Translations under genes and position numbers: made by a program
Notes under the pieces: model-generated
What the model saw: only the letters and a program-made list of their open reading frames with translations
Told to the model about the DNA's origin: nothing
Databases searched by the model: none
Shown here: piece by piece, positions 22,342 through 32,107 of the stretch
Numbering within the stretch: the first letter of the stretch is position 1
Layout of the letters: every line of letters begins with the position of its first letter
Assembly (NCBI GenBank): GCA_000934385.1
Contig: KN880641.1
Coordinates: 1 to 42,908 of the forward strand
DNA from: Cylindrobasidium torrendii FP15055 ss-10
Taxonomy: Eukaryota > Basidiomycota > Agaricomycetes > Agaricales > Physalacriaceae
Reading direction: 5' to 3'
DNA: 42,908 nt

Positions 22342-22979
22342 GTTTCGGGACGGGGAAGACGCTTGCTCTGGTTCTTGAAAGCCTAAGAAACGGATGGTTT
22401 CTTTGACAAAAAGGGGGACGTATTGCTTTGATGATACTTCCTGAAAGTCACGAGTGACCCGTTAGGCGGTCCAAGAAGCAATGTACGGAAGGGTTAGGAA
22501 CTCACTGTCTGCTCTGAGTCGTCTTAAGTCAAAAAGTCATAAACAAGGGCGGTGGCGATGATCGTTTTATAAGCCGCACGCCGGCATTTACCGATGCATT
22601 GATCGTGCCATTGTTCCATGTTTGGACTTTGCGGGCGTCCTGACCATTCTTGATAAGTTGTTAGCTCATGAATGATGAGCTCAATCGGTATATTCAATGA
22701 TTGACGGTGATGTTTGAGAGATGCGAAATAAATTGAGTTGTAGTCTATAGACACTACTACCTAGTACAGTTTACGGTTTCCCTGCTACTACGGGCCTCGA
22801 AAACGGCGTAACTGCTCGTCGTCGTACGCCGAACGCCTCAGAAGCTCGGACAAAGGGGAAACAACTTCCTTGGTCAAACGCGGGAGATCCAGACTTGCAC
22901 AAGCCCCAGCTAGCTCAGTCTGTGATTCGGAATATTTGGAGGCAGAACTTTGTGGAATAGATGAGGTCGTGGGGGTGGT
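22342..22979. other. spacer between Z2 and Z3
   Basis: No supported gene. The region should contain the Z2 promoter. Minus-strand frame 22524-22754 has no recognisable feature. Confidence 0.4.
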
Positions 22980-23252
22980 CTAAGCCGGCTTGAGAGAAGA
23001 TGCATATTGAAGCAGCTCTGGGGTGTTGAACTTCATTACATAGTCCCAATCGTGTATGTTTCTTTCCGAATGCGCACGAAGCTCGAGCTTGTCTAGAAAG
23101 TTCCATCCAGCACCTTGTATCTGACATTCCATGTATGGACAGATGTATGGGCGCTCCCCATGCCGACGTTTATGAGCAGTAAGGCGCCATTTCTTGTTGG
23201 ATGTTGAAGAGCAGCCGGCGCGGTCGCAACTGTGCCCTCTCTCTGCGGGCAT
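22980..23252 (-). CDS. Z3: 90-aa two-finger C2H2-like protein
   Basis: Single exon, the shortest member, nearly only the two fingers. It starts MPAERGHS, then finger 1 CDRAGC-x12-H-x3-H, then RPYICPYMECQ and finger 2 ending HSERNIH (C-x4-C-x17-H-x5-H), then DWDYVMKFNTPELLQY. It defines the core unit: finger 1, ICPYxxC finger 2, HDWxxVxxFNT. A TATA motif (TATATAAGG, minus, about 23322-23330) lies about 75 bp upstream. Confidence 0.75.
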   Translation of the reverse strand: MPAERGHSCDRAGCSSTSNKKWRLTAHKRRHGERPYICPYMECQIQGAGWNFLDKLELRAHSERNIHDWDYVMKFNTPELLQYASSLKPA

Positions 23253-24020
23253 TTATGAGGTCGGTGCGGGTGGTAATGTTGATGGAGAAAGTGAGGCTAG
23301 TGCGAGAACAAGAATTTCATAGCCTTATATAGGATGGATCAAACAAAATACGGAAATTACCTGTCACAAAAACAAAGACACAGCGATGGACCATGCGCCA
23401 TGTGAAAGAGGCTGAACGATTCAGTGCGTAACTTCTGTGATTTGGACCAGAACCTTCAAAAGTCGTCAAATTTTAGTAGACGAGTGCATCACTGGACTTG
23501 TTACCAGGATGAAAGCTGATATATTGAGAAGATGACACTCATCAGGAAGAGTGCAAAATGGGCCATGATAAATGTGAACGTTCTGAGCCTCCACGCGATC
23601 GGCCGCTGCGATCACTGATGCGCCAACAATTCTGCCAATTCAGGAATCGGAATGGAGTTGCGACTTGTTCTCTTACCACGCACACGAAGCGCCAAAAGAT
23701 TCGGCCAAAAGAGGTGTGATTACAAGAATTGAATCATTCTATATACGCCCGCATGGATCCATCACCGGCCACTTGCCTAATTCTCGCCGGTCTTGAATAG
23801 AGTGTCTACACCGACGATGCAAGATGATGTTCTTCAGAATTGATTTCGAATCTTATCGGTGAGCTGCCATCTCATCCATTCAAACACGAAGACCCTCGCT
23901 AGTCTCATGCCCTGAGCACAGCCCTGCCATCGCCGCTGGCATATAAGGCCCGGGCGCTAGACGGATTCGTTTCGCCTCTTGCCTCTCACGGCCATCTTCT
24001 TTTCTTTTTCATTTCTGGCC
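23253..24020. other. divergent promoter region of Z3 and the membrane-protein gene
   Basis: No coding gene is seen. A TATA motif for Z3 lies at about 23322-23330 (minus), and ATATAAGG at about 23941 (+) is a candidate for the downstream gene, 80 bp before its ATG, followed by a C/T-rich leader. Confidence 0.5.
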
Positions 24021-25794
24021 ATGCATTTCGTCCTTTATTCTATTCTATCGACTGCGCTGTTTCTGGGCCAGACAACACGCGCCGCAGGCGTCCAGAGGCG
24101 AGACGGACCGTCCACGAACGCGGTGTGCAAGGATGAATATGCCTGGATGAATAACGAAGCGGGGCTGAGCCCGTGTTTGGTGTGGGCGCACGTTATGACT
24201 TCGTGTGGGACGGAAGGTGCGTAGTTGCCCCCACCGCCTCCAAGTTGTCACTGCTAATAGATGGTGTGTCTAGATTTCGATGTGCTTGCGCTTCCGACAA
24301 ACTCGCATTATGACCCGCCTGGAGAGGGGAAGAATGAGCCCAGTGAATGCTCCTGGTACGGACCGTCTCTTTATATGCCTGCTTAGCTTGCAAAACCTCC
24401 GGTGTCTCTGAACACTGCAAAATCCCTTCATCCCACTCTGTGCTCCGAAACGTACTCTGATCCTGGTTAGCTCTTGGGCAGGCTATAATCTCATGGGCGC
24501 TTGTACAGTCTGCCAAGATACAGACGGCGGTATAAACGCGTAAGTGGACATGCTAATTCCGGGCTGCTGCTAACTAGCTCACAGCTGGGGACCATGGAAG
24601 AAGGGGTGCCCGGATTCGGATTTGTCAAATACCACGTACGCTAAACCGCACTCGTTTAAAAGCAGCCATTGACATCTCAGTTAGATATTTCCCGTACGAC
24701 CACCAATATACGCTGGATGTCAAACTCCCGTACTGGGCCAGTGAGGATCGTGAGTACATAACACTGTAATCTTTTGGGGTGAGCATTCTCAGACTGCGAT
24801 AGCAATGACTTGGACGAATAGTCGCTTCGATGCGGTCGCCTGTAAGGCGCTGGATGACCAAGGTGCGTTCATCAGCAGCGTCTGTACACCAAAGGCTAAC
24901 ATTCGGGACACAGGACATGCAGACTTGGATGGTTCAGAACTATCTGGTGGCTCGGGAGGTTCCGACTCCTCGTCCTCAACACCCGTTGGCCCCATCGTCG
25001 GTGGCGTAGTCGGTGGTGTCGCGCTCATCATAGCCATCGTACTCGCATGGTGGTTCTTCCGACGTCGCCAGCGCCTCCGCAACCAACACGCCGGCAATAG
25101 CCAAGCCGTTCTTCTTGGAGATGGGAGTGAACATCGACAAAGTCATTATACAGCAACTGGAACGATGAGCATGATCCAATCTCCGCCTGTCAGCCCCGAC
25201 CCGCTATCGGACGGGCAGTCTTTCTTCGGGTCTTTACACGGCTCATCGGTTCTCATGTCCACGAATCTGGGGCACCAGCCGAATGGGCTGTACAGGAATG
25301 GTGGACCCCAGCCCTCAACGTCGTTTGGCACGCATCCGCCTTCGTCGTTCCCCATGCCAATGCAGCCTATTGGGCCACAGGATGTGATTGAGCCGTTCAC
25401 TTCCACGTCGTCGGGGACGGGGACGCCTCCTCGCGGGAAGGCAGGGATGGTCTACAATACACCACCTAGGCGCGCTCAAGTAGATCCCGACGAGTCGGTC
25501 ATCAGTGATGCGGATACGAGCTTTACTCCTGCACGGCGTATGAATCCTCCAGCATACACTAGTACGCCGAGTCCTCCAGCGCAGAGCCCGAGTTCTTTCG
25601 AGATGGGACACAGACCGGGCATGCATAGTGGCGATTCGTCTCTTACCAGCGCTGGACGAACCCAGTCGGAGGGATCGACATTACCAGGCGACTTTGGCGA
25701 TAGGATGATGAGAAGTGGTGGGATGGCGCGTGGGGTGGACCGACCAGTTGGACCTTCGGAAGCTGGAGATGTCGACCCTGCGCAATATGCTTGA
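24021..25794 (+). CDS. single-pass membrane protein with Cys-rich ectodomain and Ser/Pro-rich tail
   Basis: Seven exons: 24021-24216, 24274-24355, 24471-24539, 24585-24635, 24685-24749, 24803-24862, 24914-25794; phases give 467 aa. Residues 1-21 are a signal peptide. The ectodomain has paired cysteines typical of a common basidiomycete family of unknown role: SPCLVWAHVMTSCG, CSCSWAGYNLMGACTVCQ, WGPWKKGCP. A Gly/Ser-rich stalk (SGGSGGSDSSSSTP) leads to one TM helix at about 201-223 (IVGGVVGGVALIIAIVLAWW), then RRRQR as stop-transfer and a long cytoplasmic Ser/Pro/Gly-rich, probably disordered tail. The layout resembles Mid2/WSC-like wall-stress sensors, but no homology to them is claimed. It sits in the loop between the inverted arms and appears intact. 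Confidence 0.8.
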
Positions 25795-26375
25795 AGATAC
25801 TATGATTTTTTGTGGCGGGTAATTTATGTTTGATATTATTATGTATGAGCTTCGAATGCTTGCAATCTGTTCTCCAAGCACGTCGAAGCTACTACCAATG
25901 CATCGTAGAATCATTGAAGCTCAGCAATTCGGGCGCATAGACGACTTTTTGGCTTTCGCCCCAATTTGATTCAATACATACTCATATTCATACATTTAGA
26001 GCGCGGCAAAGCAACAACCAGGCAACAACAAAGCGCCATCGCGCTTTGGCGATCGCGAGAACACGTGGTCGTGTAACTCCCCTGCCGACCACCATGTCAC
26101 CATCGCGCGTCGCAGCTCGAATCTGTCTTTCCGCACATCAACAACCGCGCTTTCAAACGATTTGGAATCATTGCTAGTCTCAAAGGTATGGCCATTGTTT
26201 TGTCTCTTCTAGTACAAGCTAATGCCCTTTTGTTTTGCTTCAAAGACTCGGAGTTTGAATGGAATGGTACTGCATTCTACCTACGGATTTGGATTTTCGA
26301 ACCGTGCTTTGTTCCCGCAAGGTTATATAGAACCCCAATTCGCTGCCGCTCAAGCGCTCACAAGTCACCACCAGC

Positions 26376-27827
26376 ATGGATCCGATTCCCGCATCCGCCG
26401 ACATTTCTGCCATTCTCCTCGACTGGGATAGCTACGACCCCGGAAACAAAGGATATGTCGCGCCATATGGGCCGGATGTTGGTCTTCCGCTGGAGGGAGA
26501 GTCCATCCAGGTGCGTCGCGTCTGAATCCGGTGCTTCATCAGCTCACATCCGGTCCAGGACAACTTCAGGGAGATAGCCAATGACATATGTGCCAACGAC
26601 GCTGTCCTTTCAAAGGCCGTCGAGGTCGCTACAGCGTTTCCTTCCATCTCTGTTTCCGGCCAAGACAACGACGTGGTCAACTTTCCCCTCAGCGAGCGCG
26701 AGTCTTCCCACATTTCTTCGAACTATGGAACCAAGGTCAACCCATATACGACAGTTATCCCATCTACCAAGGTGAGCCTTATCGTCACAGCCGACGCCCT
26801 TTTTCATCTTCCTACAGTTCAGAATCAACAATCCAAAGTGGGATATGAGTATTCTTGCCGCTAGCGAGAGTATTCTCTCATCCATGCGCGCCACGAACGA
26901 CAACGCGTACGCGCTCAATCTCATCGGCCTAACCATCCAAGAGCCTGACATCGAAGGCTATGTCTCTGTAGGGTGCGTCTTCGTCCAATGATAGATGCAT
27001 TCCGCTTATACTTCTTCAGACGCCCTGCCTCGGGGAAAGAGTATGCCACAATGTTCATCCTCCTCCCGTCTCGCCTCCAGGGCGTCAACTTCACCGCGGC
27101 ATCTCGAGGGAGCGCATCTGGTGTCTACACAATCATCCCCCGCAAGGAACTCCAAGACTCAGCGTTTGCCGTTGGCGTTTACAACGGCATTTCCAACGCT
27201 TCGCTTAATGTCTCTGGAGGCACACTCGCGTATTTCACGTACACAGTCACTTCAACGTCTTCCTCGGTACCCACCATGGCCGCGCTTTCGGGCGCCTCTA
27301 CTAGCCTGCGCGACATATTCTGCGGCTGGCGCGCAGGCCTGTCCAACCCCGCATCCAAGCTCAAGCGCGAGATATTCTTCATGCTCGATGCGGAGGACGT
27401 GGAAAACCTCGAGGATATGTGCTGTGACGCGGATGCCGTCCTCCTGGCTAATGTCGCACCTCTAGCCAAGGCTTACGGATTCCGTCTCTACATCGGGCGT
27501 CTCATTCATGAGCGACTCTCGTCCCCGCAACAGGTCTTGCATCCGTACAAGGAACCCTTTAACAGCAGCGACGATGTTGACCTGGAAGATCTGGACATGG
27601 AGAGCGACGCCGAAGAGGAGTACACATGGAGGTTTCTCGAGCTCGGCGGTGCGCCTGCGGGGCAGCATATTGAGAAGCGCCTACAGATGGCTGTGAAATG
27701 GTTTAAGGAACGGGGAAATTGGGTGAATATGGGCAGCGAGGCGATTGATATCGACGACCGCGAGATCTTTGAGGAAGAGGTCGAAATTGTGGACGACGGG
27801 GTATGTGTCTTGATTGTCAGCTTATGA
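26376..27827 (+). CDS. gene B: 436-aa paralogue of gene A
   Basis: Four exons, 26376-26510, 26559-26771, 26818-26972 and 27020-27827; the first three equal those of gene A in length (135, 213, 155 nt). It starts MDPIPASADISAI and keeps SYDPGNKGYVAPYGPDVG, FRINNPKW, GKEYATMFILLPSRLQGVNF, VYNGISNASLNVSGGTLAYF, SLRDIFCGWRAGLSNPAS and LLANVAPLAKAYGFRLYIG. The end is acidic, EIVDDGVCVLIVSL. The open frame is intact. Exon 2 differs most from A (DNFREIANDICANDAVLSKA). As in A, the predicted 2OG-oxygenase metal ligands are absent (SVGRPAS). It is followed on the same strand by the broken finger gene Z4. Confidence 0.8.
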
Positions 27828-28550
27828 ACTCTGACCGACCCTCTTCTGAATCCATAGCCCTCTTACGCAAGCGTGATTCTGAAGGAAAGTACGTGTCCCA
27901 GAGGCTCATCGAATGTTTGCTGGATTCTTACCCGCAACTAGCTCGCCACTTTTCTTTCTTGATTGTCGTTGGATAGGGATACGTCGTCCCCCGCCTATAC
28001 AGCAGAGAAGGGGTTGCTCATGGGTAGAGCACGTTTTCATACTACAATCCCAACTTAGTTTAATCCAATCCTATTGATGCTTGTGGATACGGACGTATGT
28101 GACAGAAATCCGGCTATGGTCGCTCACTCAGCCATCCTTCTACATACAGCGGCGGTCAATGGCAACTGGCAACCCTCATTTCCCTATCTCATGGCAACGC
28201 GCATCATATTCATCTACGAAGAGTGGCTCCTTCCTTCCATTCCCGTTCCCACACCCGTTATTTTGTCTACAAGTCAAGGTCGCCGGTTACGCTCGTGCAC
28301 ACGTAGGCGACCGCTAACTTAGGCAATACAAGCCTTAGTTGAAGTGGCGATGTAAGTTTGTTCTCGTTCTCATGGGAGCTGCACCGTCCATAACTCTTGT
28401 CGGTGTCTTCTTTTTGTGGCGCCATGTTATTGAAGAATTGGACTTGTATATAAGATCACGAATTTGGTCTGGTATTGACCTTAAGCCACTACCACACTAC
28501 ACACTTTCGCAAACGTCCTCCGAGTCGCCATCCAAATACCTGCAAACGAA
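27828..28550 (+). other. conserved spacer and 5' region of Z4
   Basis: Matches the reverse complement of 16252-16995. TATATAAG at about 28447-28454 lies 100 bp before the Z4 ATG, and the leader has CACTACCACACTACACACTT. No gene is seen. Confidence 0.6.
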
Positions 28551-29155
28551 ATGTACGAGTGCTGGCGACTGGGATGTTCTTTTGCTACTCAGACTGCACA
28601 ATCAATGTCTCAACACCAGCGCTACCACCAAGCACATCCATTTATATGCCCTTACCCAGCCTGCCAAATGATCATGGGCGGAAAATACCACTTCGACAAC
28701 CTTGGCCAACTTTATGAACATTCGGAACGATGGCAGCATGATTTGAGTTATGTTATGTCGTTCAACACTCGGGATATTGTGCAGAAGATTAATCCAGCGG
28801 CGTCCCACGGCCCTGGACCGGACCAACCCAGGCGTGGACATGGTAGGCTAATCCCGCCTAACAGTCCGGCATATACTCCAGGCGCTCGCTATCCCACATA
28901 CTACGAACGCCAACATCATCGGCAGATTACCAACAAAAACCTGTATCCGAAAAAGCACACCATCTTCGCTTGGCTGCCCCTCCTCCAAATGCCCATATGA
29001 TTCCGAAGCAGGAGACCTCTGTTCGTGGAGTCCTTGCCAAGCGTGCTGCGTACATGCCTTCGCCATCGAAGAGCGCTGCCGCATCTGTACAACCTCACGC
29101 TATGCCGAAGCTCGAGTTCGATCAAGAACAGGCGCACCATGCCCTCAGGAAGTAG
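28551..29155 (+). pseudogene. Z4: Z1 paralogue with C-terminal frameshift
   Basis: Both fingers are intact: CWRLGC-x12-H-x3-H, then PFICPYPACQ...HSERWQH, then DLSYVMSFNTRDIVQ. The frame follows Z1 through PAYTPGARYPTYYERQ and then leaves it near 28950; a net +2 nt relative to Z1 within an A-rich run (GAAAAAGCAC against GGAAAGCGC) gives the end IFAWLPLLQMPI with a stop at about 29000. The missing tail is still readable in the next frame to 29155 (NAHMIPKQE ... EQAHHALRK). It could make a 149-aa protein with both fingers and an altered tail, so it may not be dead. The ATG position of Z6 is ATA here (28536-28538), as in Z1. Confidence 0.75.
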
Positions 29156-29679
29156 TCGCGCTCAGACCGTCACGGTGAGTGCATGGACTTGGACTCTCTT
29201 GTTCTCCCCTTTGGGGCTCTACGGACTTTAGTTATACGTTGTGACGGTAGTAGTAAGATATGTAGCTCTACTAGGCTGCGGACTCATCGGTGGCTTGAAG
29301 CAGTCGTGGCTGGATTCACGAAGGACAGACACTCGAAGTTGTCTATGTGCATGAGGTTGGGAGTCAAGTGTCATTTGGACAGATATCAGATATAACGTGT
29401 GTATGTGTACGAGAGAAAATTCTATTTACAAGCAGACCGTATTGAAATTGGACATGTTTGTCGTATTCGACCGAAACAGAACGTGTCGACTCTCATCACC
29501 TTCACCCCAACGTGGTAAGCTTGCTATGTCTTCGTCTACTCCATATAATGGAAAATCCTGGGAAAGCAAAATGGGCCGGAATGGAAAGGTAGTAAATCAA
29601 TCGGGTTGATGTAAAGAAGGATACGATGTTGAACTTGAAAATTGCAAACTGGTGAGCGCGCGTTTCCTCGAGGTCGATT

Positions 29680-30015
29680 TCAGGACTTCTGCGGGGCCGG
29701 AGGCGTATTTTCATCCTGGCGAGGGCGGCCACGCGGAGCTGCATGAGGGCCGAATCCCGCGAGGTGCTGGGGGGTATTGAACGACCCCCAAACATCGTCA
29801 ATATCATGGCCGCCAATCATTGTACAATGAAACTGGAGTTCTCCACCATCCAGAGTGAACGTATAGTTGCCTGCTCTCTGGCACTCCATATAGGGGCATA
29901 TGAGAGGACGTTCATGATGGAGTTGTACGTGCTCCTCGAAGTCCGCCCGGGTGCAGACATAGAGACAGCCATGGCGCGGGCAGTGGTATAGGCGGGTGCT
30001 GGTGGTAGCCGGCAT
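29680..30015 (-). CDS. Z5: small two-finger C2H2-like protein
   Basis: Single exon, about 111 aa from MPATTSTRLYHCP; an in-frame ATG at 30042 would add nine residues, but the MPA start matches Z3 and Z6. Finger 1 is CPRHGC-x11-H-x3-H. RPLICPYMECQ opens finger 2, whose histidines are spaced x6 (HCTMIGGH), followed by DIDDVWGSFNTPQHL and a short charged Pro-rich tail (GRPRQDENTPPAPQKS). A TTTATATATGG motif near 30061 lies about 50 bp upstream. It faces Z4 tail to tail. Confidence 0.72.
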   Translation of the reverse strand: MPATTSTRLYHCPRHGCLYVCTRADFEEHVQLHHERPLICPYMECQRAGNYTFTLDGGELQFHCTMIGGHDIDDVWGSFNTPQHLAGFGPHAAPRGRPRQDENTPPAPQKS

Positions 30016-30042
30016 GAGGAGAATTTGCGTGTTGAAGAACAT

Positions 30043-30439
30043 ACTCCGGCATTGATGTACCTTTATATATGGCTTGACTCAAGAACAAAGACTGCCCTCA
30101 AGTTAAGTACAACAAAGTTGTTTCCGTAACAAAGCTGGTTTTTAACAAAGAGCACAAACATTGTCATTGATACAATGCGATGGCGGGGCACTTGGAAATC
30201 TATGAGACAAAAGTCAGGGTGGTTGAAACTATGCTTGAGGCACAGAAATAGTAGCAGTTCTGAAGTGAATAGCAATTCTTGTAATCCTCAGGTGTACCAT
30301 ATGCAAAAAATCCAACGGAGGTCTACTCGAACTCATAGGGCTGAGCCCGAGCATAAGTACTACGCACAGAGTCTTTGATTCATACCGTTACGAGTCCGCA
30401 ATCGACCGCTCATAAAGATTAGCATACCAAGTCTGTTTG
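30043..30439. other. 5' flank of Z5, no other gene
   Basis: Contains the Z5 TATA motif and short frames without support. Confidence 0.4.
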
Positions 30440-31819
30440 TTCGTCTGTATGCAGGTCGTTCTCCAAGCTCGCGCAAACCAGAACTCGTTCGCATACATGA
30501 TGGCAACACAGGTTCATGTTGGCGTTGAGACCAGTGACGAGCGCGGCTGTCGTCCGTGTTTACCCAGGATATACTTGCTCGTTAGATTGCAGCCTAGAGG
30601 TTCTCACCACATCGTAGAATGCTCGTCTCTTTGTACGACACATTGCGTGCAACCTGTACATTGCATCAGCGTGAAGTCTATCAAGAAGAGGAACGGTAGA
30701 GTCTTTCCGTAGAGAACCAAGTTGATGGAGGCGGAGGGCGAGGGTATGGGTTTCTGAAGTGGGTCGAGTGGAGGAATGGCGCTCGCTGGCGTATGTAGTC
30801 AAGTGCCAGATGTCGAGGCCAGCACGCGTAGGACCTGGAAGACGGACCGGCGACCGGAGAGAACTGCTTCTAGATCAATGGGCAGTCCCCAGGTAGTTCC
30901 GACGAGTTCGTCGATGGGGCCTGGTCCAAGCGCGCGACGCTGGAACTCGTACTGAGCCGACCAAAGGTGAAAGCTGCCATGAACTCATTTTAGTTCCTGC
31001 GGAGGAGGACAAGATGGACGTACAGATGTACCGCAGGGTGAAATCATAAATGTATGGCACGGCACACACAAACTCGTTTTCGAGGGAATAATGTCCTGGG
31101 TATAGTAGGCCCATGAATAGCGGCAGAGAAAGGTACCGCTCAACCTAATCCAGGTAATAGCCTTGTTCGTGGAACTGGTGGGTGAGCCCAGTATCCTCGA
31201 TGGCAAGGTCTGGAAGAAGGATGGCACCAAGTCTGAAGCGAAGCTGCTTGATGCTCTCTGCCTCTAAGGTTGTGCGTGCAACCAAAATGGTCTGGGACAA
31301 AGATTAGGATGAATTTGAAACGTAGTAAAAGAGTACATTGTATACGGGAACAAGACGATATCGGGGTTGCGGATGGAAAGATGAACATTGGCTGTGTGTT
31401 TGGAGGGAACGCGCGCTGGGTAAGAGCCAATAAAATATAGATAAGATGGAAGGAAAAGCAATGCGAAGAGACGCGGGCGCCGATATGAAGTGTGAAGAGC
31501 AAGTATCATGGGAGAAGACGTGCTGGGATGCGAAAGGCTGGGGACAGGAAGAGGATAGTAGACATACGTTTCGCTTCGTGGACACCCAATACGCTGCTTA
31601 AGCAATCCATTATCCCATCCTCTGCTTTCCTGATACACGAAGAGAACTTCGTGCTCCGTCAAGTTGTGCGTTGAGGAAGTCGCGGAAGTGGAACATCGTC
31701 GTTCGGGCCTCGGCGAAAGCTGCTTATTCCGGGATGATTGATGTGACACGAACGCGCTGCGCTGCTTAGAAAATATGTCGTGGGTCCAGGACAGATGTAA
31801 AAGAAGTCAGGGAGACCAT
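30440..31819 (-). pseudogene. U1: decayed member of unrecognised family U
   Basis: The minus strand opens with ATG at 31819 (MVSLTSFTSVLDPRH), which lines up with U3 (MGDITLTSLASVLDPRH) and U2. Further blocks are SRNKQLSPRPERRCSTSATS, LTEHEVLFVYQESRGWDNGL, NPDIVLFPYT, SIKQLRFRLGAILLPDLAIE, ENEFVCAVPYIYDFTLRYIC and an EFMAAFTFGRL-like block. The final block aligns to the U2 last exon but has a 9-bp deletion and an in-frame TAG, so the C-terminal half is broken. I do not recognise the family and propose no function. Confidence 0.5.
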
Positions 31820-32107
31820 GGCAGTCGTGCGTCAAGCGCTGTCGGCATTTGCCGCAGGCGTTCGATCGCGACTTGTGCGACTTATCTAGGCTGCCCTATT
31901 TTGCGCTCTGAATCTCCGTGTACATTGCCAGCTTCAAAACATATCTCAGCAGTGAGACTCATATACGATATTACCTGGCTAGTTCGGTATTCTGGGCATC
32001 GCTGACTGATGTACAGTGGAGGACAGCTTTATGTATGAGGGGTGTGCGCGCGCCGCTTCATGGGACATGCAAGCGCTGATGAAATACTAGAGTATCAAGT
32101 TGAGCTG

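Larger units (their letters stand above)
26020..29330 (+). repeat. right arm of the 3.3-kb inverted duplication
   Basis: Counterpart of 15510-18900, carrying gene B, spacer, Z4 and 3' flank in the same order but on the plus strand. The arms differ by many substitutions and small indels, so the duplication is not recent enough to be identical. Limits are approximate. Confidence 0.85.
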
